Of a stretch of DNA of 64,000 nucleotides, positions 1 to 12,639 are shown one piece after another. Origin of the DNA: Conchocele bisecta. Taxonomy: Eukaryota > Mollusca > Bivalvia > Lucinida > Thyasiridae. The notes beneath the pieces are model-generated. The model ran no database searches and was not told the DNA's origin. It worked only from the letters and a program-made list of their open reading frames with translations. Every line of letters begins with the position of its first letter. Positions within the stretch are counted from its first letter, which is position 1. Position numbers and translations under genes: made by a program. The stretch is taken from contig CM055267.1 in assembly GCA_029237695.1 (NCBI GenBank), positions 12,489,043-12,553,042 on the forward strand, read 5' to 3'.

Positions 1-584
1 GTTTCCACAAAAATGTGATGGTAAAAAAGCTCAAGGTCATGTTAATGGCGGCATGAGTGTGTTCCAAATGCACTACGCGCACACGATTGAAACATTTTCA
101 AAGATGGCAGCTAATATTTATTGATAATTAGGAAGTGAATATTTACAGTGGAAAAGTTTGTTTTATTGGCGTTTAACGGCCTATCAACAGCTAAGGTCAT
201 GTAAGGCCGGGCAAACAGGTTTGATCCTGTTTTAACCTGCTACATTGGGGGAAAATCCCAAAATCAGAACAGAATGTTTACATCGAGAAAAAATATATTC
301 AGCCCTGAAATTAGAATAACCCGACCTGGTGCCAGGTCCATACCACACCAAAGTCACTTGCCAAAAAAAGACGTACATTGTATGTGAAAGCCAAACCATA
401 TTTCCAGTCGGAATTCCGGTAAGGATGAACCCCGATCGTTAATTTACACATCGCATGCTCCCACCCAGTGTAAAAGAAAATATAAACAAATCAATGTAAA
501 TAACTAGAAATGGACGCTTGTCGACAAGCGCATGTGTATCCCCCTCCCCAGATACACAAGTAGTTTGAAAAAAGGGTGTTCGAG
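1..584. other. No gene or clear repeat recognised
   Basis: AT-rich sequence with no convincing reading frame. I see no feature here that I can support. Confidence 0.4.
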
Positions 585-830
585 TTATGCTCCGGAGACA
601 AAATCAGTGACAGAAAAACAAAGAAAGATAATTAAAAAATTAGTGATGCAAGAGTTGTCATTCTTGCGTGACACACCTTTAGGGTCGTGGTCTGTGCATG
701 TGTGAAGTTTCATGAAAATATTCCAAAGGGTGTTCGAGTTATGCTCCGGACACGAAATCAGTGCACGAAACAACAAAGGGAGATAACTAAGAAATTAACG
801 ACGGATGTCCCACATATCGCTTTGATAATA
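585..830 (+). repeat. Partial units of the 150-157 bp satellite (family R0)
   Basis: Carries the same blocks as the array at 2100-2802: GTGTGAAGTTTCATGAAAAT, then a TTCGAGTTATGCTCCGG-type block, then an AAAGGGAGATAACT-type block. About one and a half units, followed directly by family R1 sequence. Confidence 0.75.
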
Positions 831-1430
831 AATGAGGCCAAATTGCAAGTCAAAATTTTCTTTTACCTGAGCATTAAAGTTTTTGAAGCACCAAGTATGT
901 GACCTTGACCCTGGGCTTGGCGGGGGCAGGACGAACGTGCATTTGGCACAGGGCGGTAGAGGACCATTAGAGCAATGCATATGTGAAATATGAAGCTGAT
1001 CCGTGAAAGAAAACAGAAATTATAAGATATTTACCTGAGCGTTAAAGTTTTTGAAGCACTAAGTATGTGATCTTAACCCTGGGCTTGGCGGGGGCAGGAC
1101 GAACGTGGATTTGGCACAGGGCGGTAGAGGACCATTAGAGCAATGTGTATATGAAATATGAAGGAGATCGGTCGAAGGATGAAGAAATTATGAGACATTT
1201 ACCCCAGAGTGTTAAAGTTTTGTGACGGACGGACGGGACGCACGTTCCTACGAATGAATACTTGTTGGGTTTTTACTCTATAAAAATACCCAACAAGAGT
1301 ACCCAACACTATCCTAACCCTACCCAATAAGATCCCCGTACGCTTACAACAAGTACCCATTCGTGTGTGCGGACGGACGGACAAGGGTAACACTAAATGC
1401 CCCCTCCACTATCGTGGTGGGGCATACAAA
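830..1430 (+). repeat. Family R1 tandem units with ACGG microsatellite and hairpin end
   Basis: About two full units of roughly 165 bp, each with a TGACCTTGACCCTGGGCTTGG-like block (here 901 and 1070), a GGACCATTAGAGCAATG block and an AGCGTTAAAGTTTT block. The array closes with GACGGACGG repeats and a hairpin-forming ATGCCCC...GGGGCAT end near 1398-1429. About 130 bp containing an inverted repeat (TGTTGGG/CCCAACA) is inserted between two ACGG stretches. This layout (tandem core, ACGG, hairpin) is that of bivalve pearl/Helentron-like non-autonomous elements. Confidence 0.75.
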
Positions 1431-1531
1431 TATTCCAAAGGGTGTTCGACGAAACAACAAAGGGAGATAAGAAAACAATAATTCCACGGAATCAAATGCC
1501 TCGCCTTGTCCAGCCTTGACCTCGAGCCTGG

Positions 1532-2010
1532 GCCAGAATGTTTTTTAATAGTCCTATATTTATCTACATATCATATATACACAAGTCCACATATTGTCAC
1601 AATATTTTCAACACAGTTTACGGAAATGTAATATAATCATTTACCTGTATAAATTACCTGTAAGTGGTCAGTTGCACATGCTAGCACATGCACAGGTGAA
1701 TAGTCTGTATATAGCACTTACGACCTTATGCTACTAGACAAAAATTGAAAAAGAATTTGAAAAAAAAAAAAAATTAAAAATAATAATGCTTGCTACTGGA
1801 GCCCACAATTTTTTTTTAATAGTCCTATATTTATCTACATATATCTGCACAGGTCCACATAATGCCACAATATTTTCAACACAGTTTACAGAAATGTAAT
1901 ATGCAATGTAGTAATTTACCTGTATAAATTACCTGTGGTCAGATATAGTGGTCAAGACTGGACATTTGCACATGCTAGCACATGCTTGCACATGCACAGG
2001 TGAATGGTTC
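1532..2010. repeat. Direct duplication of about 200 bp
   Basis: Two copies, about 1532-1740 and 1808-2010, share blocks such as ATAGTCCTATATTTATCTAC, a run with CAATATTTTCAACACAGTTTAC, and a CACATGCTAGCACATGC motif. An A-rich stretch separates them. No coding content seen. Confidence 0.7.
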
Positions 2011-2099
2011 TCCCAGTCTCTATTGTTCTCTCTACAGGTAAGGTGTACAGAGCACACGAGAAAAGGTGTACAGAGCACACGAGAAAACGGGTCTTCATG

Positions 2100-2802
2100 C
2101 ATTATTGTCCAGTTTGTAGAGCGCGAAAAACAAAAAAGGGAGATAACTAAAAAATTAGCTACGCAAGAGTTGTCATTCTTGTGCGCGACACACCTCCGGG
2201 TCGTGGTCTATGCATGTGTGAAGTTTCATGAAAATATTCCAAAGGGTGGTCGAGTTAAGCTCCGGACAGGAAATCAGTGCGAGAAAACAAAAAAGGGAGA
2301 TAACTAAAAAATTAGCTATGCAAGAGTTGTCATTCTTGTGCATGACACACCTTCGGTTCGTGGTCTAATTGAATGTGTGAAGTTTCATAAAAATATTCCA
2401 AAGGGTGGTCGAGTTATGGTCAATCAGTGCGCGAAACAAAAAAGGGAGATAACTCAAAAATTAGCTATGCAAGAGTTGTCATTATTGTGTGCGACACACC
2501 TTCGGGTCGTGGTCTATGCATGTGTGAAGTTTCATGAAAATATTCCAAAAGGGTGGTGGAGTTATGCTCCGGACACGAAATCAGTGCGAGAAACAAAAAA
2601 GGGAGATAACTCAAAAATTACCTATGCAAGAGTTGTCATTATTGTGCGCGACACACCTTCGGGTCGCGGTCTATGCATGTGTGAAGTTTCATGAAAATAT
2701 TCCAAAGGGTGTTCGAGTTATGCTCCGGACAAGAAGTGTCTGCGGCGGACGCGGACCGCTGTCAAATCCATAGTATCCCCCGACGGAGTCCGGGGGATAC
2801 AA
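2100..2802 (+). repeat. Family R0 tandem array (four units) ending in a hairpin
   Basis: GAGTTGTCATTNTTGTG recurs at 2168, 2323, 2473 and 2630, giving a period of 150-157 bp. The array ends with a GGCGGACGCGGAC stretch and a perfect hairpin, TATCCCCC...GGGGGATA, near 2773-2800. Because the period is close to a multiple of three, long meaningless reading frames run through the units. Confidence 0.85.
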
Positions 2803-2969
2803 TTAGACTACCATGGATTTACATCATCCAGCCCATACCGCGAAAATTCACAGTAACCAGGTAACCGGTTTTCGAGCCTAGAGTAGGACCAGTGCTTATG
2901 GTATTTTTCAATAGTTTCACAAAATAAAACATGAACACAAGTAATATGTTGCCAAATTGCTGTCAAATT

Positions 2970-3266
2970 GACAGTCATGCTCAAAGACCACCAGGGATCG
3001 AGAAAATAATAACACCACTGGAGACTTTCTACAGACACAACTGCAATGACCTTCGCTGATTAGTTTAAAATTACAAGACATACATGTAGTCAAGCGATCC
3101 GTGATAATTGCCAAACACGACTACCAGAAAAGAAGTATACATTGCAAGCGTGGTTCTAGTGCACCCGTTGTTGTAGTCCAGGATACAAACACCCCCACCC
3201 CTGACACAGCACCAGGTTAAGCAAAATGTAAAACTTGACACAGGGTAATTAATACCAACAAGAAAT
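2970..3266 (+). repeat. Dispersed repeat with a single 42-bp unit
   Basis: Matches the sequences flanking the minisatellite at 18340-19450: a left block with GCTCAAAGACCACCAGGGAT and a right block with AGTCAAGCGATCCGTGATAA. Here only one degenerate copy of the 42-bp unit (GAGACTTTCTACAGACAC onward) lies between them. It is the unexpanded form of that locus and directly abuts the pearl-like element that follows. Confidence 0.8.
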
Positions 3267-3405
3267 GCGTCTGTCGAACGCGGATATCTCCTGCAGCATA
3301 TTTGAGAAACTGTGACAAATTGGTTAACCGAAAAGTGTGACGGACGGACAGACAGACGGACCAAACACTATATGCCATCCGTTTCTTCGAAACCCTGTGG
3401 CATAA
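3266..3405 (+). repeat. Short pearl-like element (family R4)
   Basis: Begins AAATGCGTCTGTCGAACGCG, continues to TTGGTTAACCGAAAAGTGTG, then GACGGACGGACAGACAG, then a hairpin with GCCATCCG...GGTGGCAT ends. Nearly identical to 10795-10945. The reverse complement of both ends flanks the expanded array at 51690-52925. Confidence 0.8.
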
Positions 3406-4775
3406 TTATAAGCCATTTACCCGAGCGTTAAGGTTTCGAACGCACCAAGTCTGTGACCTTGACCCTGGGCTTGGCGGGGGCGGCACGAATGTGGATTTGT
3501 CACAGGGTGGCAGAGGACCATTGGAGCAATGCGTGTGTGAAATATGAAGCAGATCCGAGCAAGGAAACAGAAATTATAAGGCATTTACCCAGCGTTAAGG
3601 TTTCAAACGCACCAAGTCTGTGACCTTGACCCTGGGCTTAGCGGGTGCGGCACGAATGTGGATTTGTCGCAGGGTGGCAGAGGACCATTGGAGCAATGCG
3701 TGTGTGAAATGTGAAGCAGATCCGAGCAAGGAAACAGAAATTATAAGGCATTTACCCAGTGTTAAGGTTTCGAACGCACCAAGTCTGTGACCTTGACCCT
3801 GGGCTTAGCGGGGGCGGCACGAATGTGGATTTGGATTTGTCACAGGGTGGCAGAGGACCATTGGAGCAATGCATGTGTGAAATGTGAAGCAGATCCGAGC
3901 AAGAAAACAGAAATTATAAGGCATTTACCCAGCGTTAAGGTTTCGAACGCACCACGTCTGTGACCTTGACCCTGGGCTTAGCGGGGGCGGCACGATTGTG
4001 AATTTGTCACAGGGTGGCAGAGGACCATTGGAGCAATGCGTGTGTGAAATGTGAAGCAGATTCGAGCAAGGAAACAGAAATTATACCCAGCGTTAAGGTT
4101 TCGAACGCACCAAGTCTGTGACCTTGATCCTCGGCTTAGCGGGGGCGGGACGAATGTGGATTTATCACAGGGCGGTAGAGGACCATTGGAGCAATGTGTG
4201 TGTGAAATGTCAAGCAGATCCGAGCAAGGAAACAGAAATTATAAGCCATTTACCCGAGTGTTAAGGTTTTGTACGTACGTACGGACGCCGGTAACACTAT
4301 ATGCCCCCCTCACCATTCGGTGGCGGGGGCATAATAAGCCATTTACTCGAGCGTTAAAGTTTCGAACGAACTAAGTCTGTGACCTTGGGCTTAGCGGGGG
4401 CGGGATGAATGTGGATTTGTCACAGGGCAGTAGAGGACCATTGGAGCAATGCATGTGTGAAATGTGAAGCAGATCCGAGCAAGGAAACAGAAATTATAAG
4501 CCATTTACCCAGAGCGTTAAGGTTTCGAACGCACCAAGTCTGTGACCTTGACCCTGGGCTTGGCGGGGGTGGGACGAATGTGGATTTGTCACATGGCGGT
4601 AGAGGAGCATTGGAGCAATGCGTTTGTGAAATGTGAAGCAGATCGGAGCAAGGGAACAGAAATTATAAGCCATTTACCCGAGCGTTAAGGTTTCGGGACG
4701 TACGTGCGTTACGTACGTACGGACGCCAGTAACACTATATGCCCCCCTCATCATTCGGTGGCGGGGGCATAATAA
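3405..4775 (+). repeat. Family R1b tandem array with two terminal modules
   Basis: About seven units of 160-172 bp; the CTGTGACCTTGACCCTGGGC block recurs near 3449, 3616, 3783, 3957, 4117 (variant), 4375 (shortened) and 4541. The terminal module (ACGTACGGACG plus ATGCCCCCCTCACCATTCGG hairpin) occurs twice, near 4266-4335 and 4695-4775, so two elements sit head to tail. Confidence 0.85.
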
Positions 4776-5329
4776 AATGGTGTTTGTGTTGTTGATTTTT
4801 ATTCTGGACAGATCGCAATCGTTGTAGAATCTGCCCCAAATGGAAATGGATGGGTCTGGTGAATTTTGAGAGTGTGTTTCGTTGAAAAGAAGCTGTAATT
4901 TCACATTGTCGGTGACAAAATATAAAGTATCAACAGAATATTTATCAGTTGAACCTGCCTGAAGTACACGTTTTATTGGTTAATTCGGGATGGATGGTTG
5001 CCATTCTAAATAGGATTAAATCGTAAAGCTGCCATCTTGTTTTTTTTCATTTCCTTGATTCACGAACGGTGAAAAGAACAGAAACAAAATCGTTGTAACA
5101 TTTTAAGATTATTCGTGAAATATTTCGATGTGTAAAGTTCCTAAAGTCTAAAACAATTATTGATCAATTTACTGGCATGACTGTTGATTAACGGACTTTA
5201 CAGCCATACTTTATCGAACTATGTTCTGTGCGCCAATGAGTGTTTGATGTAATTCGGTTCTAACTTATCTCGCATTTGAAGGCTAATAGTAGGATAGTGC
5301 CGTGCATGGGGAACTATAAAATGTGTTCA
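4776..5329. other. Unassigned sequence
   Basis: AT-rich, no coding signal. It separates two satellite arrays of the same superfamily. Nothing further seen. Confidence 0.4.
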
Positions 5330-7047
5330 TAGAACACGGATGCCCCACATATCGCTTTGATAATAAATGAGGCCAAATTTTTTTTTTTACCCGAGCGTTA
5401 AAGTTTTTGAAGCACCAAGTATGTGACCTTGACCCTGGGCTTGGCGGGGGCAGGACGAACGTGAATTTAGCACAGGGCGGTAGAGGATCATTAGAGCAAT
5501 GCGTATATGAAGTATGAAGTTGATCCGTGAAAGGGAATAGAAACTAGAAAATGTGTTCATAGAACACGGATGCCCCACATATCGCTTTGATAATAAATGA
5601 GGCCAAATTCCAAGTGAATTTTTTTTTTACCTGAGCGTTAAAAGTTTTTGAAGCACCAAGTATGTGACCTTGACCCTGGGCTTGGCAGGGGCAGGACAAA
5701 CGTGGATTTGGCACAGGACAGTAGAGGACCATTAGAGCAATGCGTATATGAAGTATGAAGCTGATCCGTGAAAGGGAACAGAAATTATAAGATATTTACC
5801 TGAGCGTTAAAGTTTTTGAAGCACCAAGTATGTGACCTTGACCCTGGGCTTGGCGGGGGCAGGACGAACGTGGATTTGGCACAGGGCGGTAGAGGACCAT
5901 TAGAGCAATGCGTATATGAAGTATGAAGCTGATCCGTGAAAGGGAACAGAAATTATAAGTATTTACCTGAGCGTTTAAAGTTTTTGAAGCACCAAGTATG
6001 TGACCTTGACCCTGGGCTTGGCGGGGGCAGGACGAACGTGGATTTGGCACATGACAGTAGAGGACCATTAGAGCAATGTGTATATGAAGTATGAAGCTGA
6101 TCCGTGAAAGGAAACAGAAATTATAAGATATTTACCCGAGCGTTAAAGTTTTTGAAACACCAAGTATGTGACCATGACCCTGGCCTTGGCGGGGGCAGGA
6201 CAAACGTGGATTTGGCACAGGACAGTTGAGGACCATTAGAGCAATGCGTATATGAAGCTGATCCGTGAAAGAAAACAGAAAATATAAGATATTTACCTGA
6301 GCGTTAAAGTTTTTGAAGCACTAAGTATGTGACCTTGACCCTGGACTTGGCGGGGGCAGGACGAACGTGGATTTGGCACAGGACAGTTGAGGACCATTAG
6401 AGCAATGCGTATATGAAGTATGAAGCTGATCCGTGAAAGAAAACAGAAAATATAAGATATTTACCTGAGCGTTAAAGTTTTTGAAGCACTAAGTATGTGA
6501 CCTTGACCCTGGGCTTGGCGGGGGCAGGACGAAGGTGGATTTGGCACAGGACAGTAGAGGACAATTAGAGCAATGCGTATATGAAGTATGAAGCTGATCC
6601 GTGAAAGGAAACAGAAATTATAAGATATTTACCCGAGCATTAAAGTTTTTGAAGCACCAAGTATGTGACCTTGACCATGGGCTTGGCAGGGGCAGGACGA
6701 ACGTGGATTTGGCACAGGGCGGTAGAGGACCATTAGAGCAATGTGTATATGAAATATGAAGGTGATCCGTGAAAGAAAACAGAAATTATAAGATATTTAC
6801 CGGAGCGTTAAAGTTTTTGAAGCACTAAGTATGTGACCTTGACCCTGGGCTTGGCGGGGGCAGGACGAACGTGGATTTGGCACAGGACGGTAGAGGACCA
6901 TTAGAGCAATGTGTATATGAAATATGAAGCAGATCGGTCGAAGGATGAAGAAATTATGAGACATTTACCCTGGTGTTAAAGTTTTGTGACGGAACGGACG
7001 GACAAGGGTAACACTAAATGCCCCCTCCACTATCGTGGTGGGGCATA
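5330..7047 (+). repeat. Family R1a tandem array, about nine units
   Basis: Units of about 165-170 bp, each with ATGTGACCTTGACCCTGGGC (near 5420, 5665, 5829, 5999, 6167, 6329, 6498, 6665 and 6833), a GCACAGG-CGGTAGAGGA block and a GAGCGTTAAAGTTTTTGAAG block. The first two units carry a duplicated lead segment containing TGCCCCACATATCGCTTTG. It closes with GACGGACGGACAAGG and the ATGCCCC...GGGGCAT hairpin at 6985-7047. The same family occupies 830-1430. Confidence 0.88.
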
Positions 7048-7389
7048 AAAATATATGGCTCGGCACAGAAACCGGATACGCTCGGCAGAGCCTCACCCAT
7101 CCAGTTTCCTAAGCCTCGCCAGATATTTTTTCCCATTCACGGCACTAACCTACTATTCTCTATATCACTGGAGATGCTTAGCTTTGTTATTTTTTCTTAA
7201 AATGACGTTGTAAATGTACTAGTACAGTTTTTATAATATATCAAAAGGAAAAACATGGATTGTATCACTGGTTCAAATAAGCTTTGTCGGTGACACGCAA
7301 ACGTGTAGCCCAAACAGGGGTTTGACTATCTGGAAAATAGATCGAAGAGAATTGCATGTAAAAACATTTAACACAAATTTCAGTCATTT

Positions 7390-7907
7390 GACCTTGGGCA
7401 TATGGACCACATGGGCAGGCTATGGAATCAAAATATGGATGATGAAAAGGAAGTAAATTGGAGTAACAATTGTGGAGATATAAGTTATGTAAAAACTTTT
7501 AACGCAGATTTTATAATAACGCAAACTTCTGAAGTAAATTGGAGTAACAATTGTGGAGATATAAGGTATGTAAAAACTTTAACGCAGATTTTATAATAAC
7601 GCAAACTTCTAAGTCATTTGGCCTTGACCTTGGGGCACAGGGGTCGCATTAGTGGGACACAGAATGAATATATTGATGATGCTCAATAAGCCTACAAAGC
7701 AAATCTGAAATACGGTTACAGAGATAGGTATGTGAAAACTTTAACGCAAATTTTGACAGAAACTTTAACACAAACTTCTAAGTCATTTGACATTTGGGCA
7801 CAGGGGCCGCATGAGTGCAACACAGAATGAATATATGTATGATGTCAGAACAATAAGCATACAAAGTTTCAAGCAAATCCGACATGCGGTTACAGAGATA
7901 GTAGGTA
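7390..7907 (+). repeat. Family R2 satellite, left part (interrupted)
   Basis: About three units with blocks CTAAGTCATTTG-CCTTG, GGGGCCGCATGAGTG, CAAATCCGACATGCGGTTAC and GTATGTGAAAACTTTAACGC. The array stops at 7907 and resumes in register at 13534, so the sequence between is a later insertion. Confidence 0.85.
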
Positions 7908-8199
7908 CAGTACAGCCACTGCGAAACCCGCACTTTTTTTGCTTTGCAGAGTTTTTCACAAGCGCGGAATTTCCTACCAATTGCGGCAAATTGCTGGTTT
8001 GCCGCGAAATGCCGCAAAGCATCGCAAAGTTCTTGCGGTATTGCCGCAATTGTCAAAATAAATTGCCGCAATCGTGACCCAAGTCAATTCCGGCAAAACG
8101 CGGCGAAATCATAAAACGGATCACCGGCACATTTGCCACAATTTGCGGCGTTTTGATGGACAGAAAATGCGGCATTTTGCCATGTTTTGCTTTATTATT

Positions 8200-9150
8200 T
8201 TATGCTTTATCAATTGCAAATCTAGGTTCCAATGATGTTTGTTAAATGCAAAATATGTGTTTTGATTGACAAAAGGCACAAACAGATGCACATGTATGTT
8301 TAACTTGATTTTGCACGACATATCATCGTAGAATAATAAAAATGGTTTCCTTAATTGGAGGTCGTTGTCGAATTAGGTTGTTAGTAAATAATTAACGTCA
8401 GGTGCATCCAATTATTGAATGCACATGTATGCCAATTAATAATCCGTTAAATTCAGGTGCGCAAACTACAACACTTATGGCCAACCCTCTGATATTGTAT
8501 TTACTCGATCCTATACTCATTGGCGACAATTCCTTGTGATTAGCCGAGTAATTGTTTAATTAGCATGCAATGTGTCAATTTTATTATGTTGAGTCAGATA
8601 CCAAAGGCGAAAACAATCAAGCCAGGTGCATAGAACAAACAAATGAAAATTAAATGCAGCAACTCATTTTCGTAATCGAGTACCGTTTTTTTCTTACATG
8701 CACATGCTTTAGTTTTTATTTACATTTACGGTAACCGATTCTTCGTCAAAACGACAGAATTATGAGATTAATGTCGCCGATACAATAAAAGGCGGCGTGT
8801 ATATATTTCATAAAAATATGTCATTCTATTAGATAGATGTTAAAGGAAATCTACTGTAAACACATCTAAAAAAACATGACGTCACGTCGTTCGGAAACAC
8901 GTGATCCCACACCTTGCGTTCCATCTGTCCAAGATTTGCATTATGTTCGCCGAAGATAGTCTCAGGTACACATTCGCCACACAGTTTGTCAATATGTCCA
9001 TCCTCGTGTCTGTCCGTGCGAGAAAACGCGAGAATGTAACTGGCCCTAACAGGACACTGTAGTATCATAATCGCCTTAGGAAACGATAATCATGTGCTGT
9101 AAAACATTATTTTAATTAAGAAATAGAAGAAATGTGGATATTGGGGAATA
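8200..9150. other. Interior of the TIR element, no gene seen
   Basis: AT-rich sequence without a supportable reading frame or recognised repeat. Confidence 0.4.
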
Positions 9151-9224
9151 TGTCAGATAAATATGAAAGGGTTTTCGCGATCTCGTGTAGAGGTCGAAAT
9201 CGAGTAAATGCGAGTTACACGACA

Positions 9225-9375
9225 CTAACAGAACACCATTATAATTCTCGTGTTTTAGGAGGCAATTCTCATGTATTGTCAAAAAAAAAAAAAAAAAAAA
9301 ATTTTTTTTCTAATAAACATATTTTGGCAGCATATGAGAATCGTCTCCTAAAACGATTTACGTGTCCTGTTAGGG
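9225..9375. mobile_element. Hairpin MITE (AGACGATTCTCAT family)
   Basis: Inverted arms carrying TTTTAGGAGGCAATTCTCATG and TGAGAATCGTCTCCTAAAAC around an A-run/T-run centre. The same arm motif occurs at about 9990-10335 and 12655-12860. No protein coding capacity. Confidence 0.6.
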
Positions 9376-9526
9376 ACATGTTACGATCTACTAATGGTGA
9401 ACACTGTTGGTCTTCGCTAGTCACATATTCAATAAGCCCGGTTTTGTCCGATCACGTCATACATCATCATATGCACGTGCGGTGACCTACTGGGACGTGT
9501 GTCGGCGTTGGAAAGTGAGATATCAG

Positions 9527-9588
9527 CAGGGGAGGGGGGGGGGGGGGGGGGGGGGGGGGAGAGAGAGGGGGGAGGGGGGGGGGGGGGT
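9527..9588 (+). repeat. Poly-G tract
   Basis: About 60 bases almost purely G, broken by AGAGAGA and single A residues. It could form G-quadruplexes and is a likely site of assembly error. Reading frames here encode only glycine/arginine runs. Confidence 0.9.
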
Positions 9589-9599
9589 CCTAGGCCCCC

Positions 9600-9960
9600 C
9601 AATAATTCTGTAAATTTTGGATTTTTTATTCTAATATATTTGTGTAATCATGAGTACTGGGAACTTTGCCGAGAACTTTGCTGAGAATGCAGGAAATGGC
9701 GTTTCACACCACTTGGCCCCCGGACCTCCCTAGCGCTATCGGCCCTCAACATTGGGCCCCCCCCCCCCCAATAATGTTCGGCTTCCGCCGCCTATGATCA
9801 AAGGTTACAACATGACATCTAAAGGTTAAGGTGTGGAATCTCAAAAAAAAGGTAACGGAATCCTTATTTACTCAATAAATATGTACTGGCATGGCAGCAC
9901 ATCAGAATCGTCTCATGTTTTGTCAAACCATGTTTTTATTGTCAGAAATATTGATGTTTG
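9600..9960. other. Unassigned sequence with C-rich patches
   Basis: Contains a C-run near 9758-9770 and fragments that look like a decayed repeat. No gene seen. Confidence 0.35.
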
Positions 9961-9964
9961 TCCA

Positions 9965-10345
9965 CATTTGTTCTATTTCTTAATAAAAAGATGTTTTGGC
10001 AGCACATGAGAATCGTCTCCTAAGACGATTTGTACATATGTTACAATTTCGCGAAACGAAAATGAAACATATTCTCAACAAAACATGTTTCGCGTTTTCG
10101 CGATCTTGCGCATAGGCCGAGATCGCGAAAACGCGAAGCTGATGGATCGCGAAATGAAAATTTAACATATTCACAACAAAACATGTTTTGACAGTACTGT
10201 GCATATGAGAATCGTCTCCTTTCGCGATCTTGCGCGTCGATCGAGATAGTGAAAACGCGAATGTGATCGCGAGAGCTGAAACGAATATGTAACGTATTCT
10301 CAACAAAACATGTCTTGACAGTACTGTGCATATGAGACGATTTTC
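9965..10345. mobile_element. Two diverged hairpin MITE copies
   Basis: Repeated blocks TGAGAATCGTCTCC, AACAAAACATGTTT and GCGATCTTGCGC in alternating orientation. Related to 9225-9375 and 12655-12860. The reading frames through it are by-products of these repeats. Confidence 0.55.
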
Positions 10346-10671
10346 AAATTTGTCAGCCATATATGCACTCCTCTCTGACCACATTACCTGTACGCTGGCA
10401 CAGTGATGCGCCGTGGGCTAATACTGTGGGTCACGGGGGTGGTTGGCGGTTCTTGAGAAGAAGAGTTTTGAAGAATTTGTGCTATTTTTAGACGGCGGCC
10501 ATTTTGGATTACGTAATGACGTCATTTTAACAATTTTGTAATCCCCCTACCTAAGGACCATGACGTTTGGTGACTATAGGCTCAATGGTTACCGAGGAGA
10601 AGACGTTTGAAAATGTTCACGGACGACGACGGACACATTGCGGTAACAATAGCTTCGCTCAGGTGAGCTAA

Positions 10672-10985
10672 AAAATATACCGCCGTACCCACCCATCCAC
10701 AACTACAGTGCATAATGTCTAGTATTAATGTTGGTACAAAAGCTAATTTATTAAAGGTATTAATACATATACATGTACTTACATTTTAAACAAGAAATGC
10801 GTCTGTCGAACGCGGATGCCACCTGCAGCATATTTGAGAAACTGTGACAAATTGGTTAACCGAAAAGTGTGACGGACGGACAGACAGACAGACGAACGGT
10901 CCAAACACTATATGCCACCCGTTTCTTCGAAACCCGGTGGCATAAAAAATATACCGCCGTACCCACCCATCCACAACTACAGTGC
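10672..10985. repeat. 41-bp direct repeats bracketing a pearl-like element
   Basis: A block beginning ATATACCGCCGTACCCACCC and ending ACAACTACAGTGCA occurs at about 10674-10713 and 10947-10985. Between them lies a short R4 element (10795-10945) almost identical to 3266-3405. Either a local tandem duplication or an insertion-linked duplication; I cannot decide which. Confidence 0.7.
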
Positions 10986-12314
10986 AACCTCTCTAAACCG
11001 GACACCCTGTGGCCAGGAAATACCGGGGGCGGGAATTCCCGGCGGGAAATACCGGTATTTCCCGTCCCGGGAAATACTCCCCAAAGTGGGAAATACCGGG
11101 AAATATGAATTTTGATGTTATTATTTGATAATTAAAGTTATTTAAATTAAGTTTTAAGCTCAGTAATAGTTAATTAAACAATCAACAACTTAATAATTAG
11201 ATATGGGGGTTAATTACAATGTATAGATCTGTTTCAATTCCCAACTAGGGGTACTCATCAGGTGGAATATTTGGCAACCATGACATTTATATTTTGGTTG
11301 TATTATTTTTTTGTAAATTACTTTTTCATTTTTTAGGAAGCATCTGAGTGTCTCCTAATTACAATTCACAAGGATAACGTCATCATGATCAGACTATGTT
11401 TAGACAACAGGCTGTTAATTGTCAACCTTCTCCCACACTAATATTCAGTATCAAGAAATGAGAATAAATAATCTTAGCATGCATGATGTGCATACACATA
11501 GTCTCTTACAAGTCTTATATGACTGACAATGTACTGTTGTTTTATGCTTTGCATTTGTATTACTTATTTGCATTATTATTATGACATTTATTTAACGTGA
11601 AGACTATGGGCCACGATGGTACGTATGAGATACAGTACCTAAAATCGTTACAATTAGCCAAAAGCCTACTCAATTGTCTACTTATTTGCATGTACATTGA
11701 TGAGACTTTAATATACTTTAATAAACCATATCAGACTATGACAACAGGCTGTTAATTGTCAGCCTTCTCTCACACCTTTTGTGTCATACTGTATAATAAG
11801 AACCCAGGTGGTCTGTATATGGTCATGTCAAGTTGTAAAACAATTACACTTACACTGTACATGGATTATCCCTGTTATCAACAGGGCTTTTCTCAAAATT
11901 CCAAAGCAGCTTTTATTAGTGGCAGGTTACTATAGTAATGAGGGGTGTTCTCATATACAATAAAATAGACATTTGGCAAATACTACATAGACTTGTATAT
12001 AGGAACGAAAATTGTCTAGAAAATAATTATGTTTTTTTTCTCTAAATAAACTTATTATTTCTTTTTTTATTGCAGAATGTTTTACCTATAGGCTTATCAG
12101 TCTACACAGATATAAACCATAGTTGATATAGGGGAATATAGAGACTCATCTTGACATTTTGGAATGAAAAATACCACCAAGATTCATATTTCCCGGTATT
12201 TCCCAGTATTTCCCGGTATTTCCCGCCGTCTTGGGAAATACTCTTATTTCCCGGGAAATTGCCAACCCTGCCTGTGGCACATCCCAGGGCGTCCGGTTTA
12301 GAGAGGCTCCACTG
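10980..12314. mobile_element. Tigger/mariner-like MITE, split by a hAT element
   Basis: Left end CAGTGCAACCTCTCTAAACC preceded by TA; right end GGTTTAGAGAGGCTCCACTG. Without the insert it would be only about 70-80 bp. Ends of the form CAGTNNAACCTCTCTAAACCGGAC are typical of Tigger-type elements. A third end of the same kind lies at about 12437-12463. Confidence 0.75.
11014..12270. mobile_element. hAT-like element with 8-bp target duplication
   Basis: Flanked by identical 8-bp CCTGTGGC (11006-11013 and 12271-12278). The right end reads, inverted, CAGGGTTGGCAATTTCCCGG, a classic hAT terminus; the left end keeps CAGG and the subterminal TACCGGGAAATA-like repeats but has lost part of the terminal repeat. 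Subterminal zones contain many GGAAATACC/TATTTCCC motifs. No transposase frame; non-autonomous. Confidence 0.82.
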
Positions 12315-12639
12315 TGAACCATGTATATAACTACTTCAAGACACGCGTGGGTGCTTTGTGTTCATGAACAGAAATTATAATCGGAGATAAATGGACACGA
12401 ACTATGTCAAAATTAAGCACAACTAACTTGTCTCTGTGTTCGGTTTAGAGAGGTTCGACTGTAGCACATTTGCGACATATCATTTTCGGTCTAGCTGCAC
12501 ACCTGATGGTGTTTACAATCATCAGTCGGTAATCCATTTTCACGTGCAAAGTGTAACTGACCTTTAGAACTCGGCGGAAACGAACATACCAAAACCACGC
12601 TATGTAGTCGCTCACGTCATTGAATTGACGCATGCAGCT

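Noticed and set aside
2090..2773. Frames of 79-119 codons with repeated VKFHENIPKG
   Set aside because: Translation of the R0 satellite.
7778..8077. Three overlapping frames of about 90 codons, and similar ones at 13231-13586
   Set aside because: They lie in the subterminal GCGGCAA repeats of the 5.6-kb element and are open only because of that motif.
9407..9684. Glycine/arginine-rich frames
   Set aside because: Poly-G tract.
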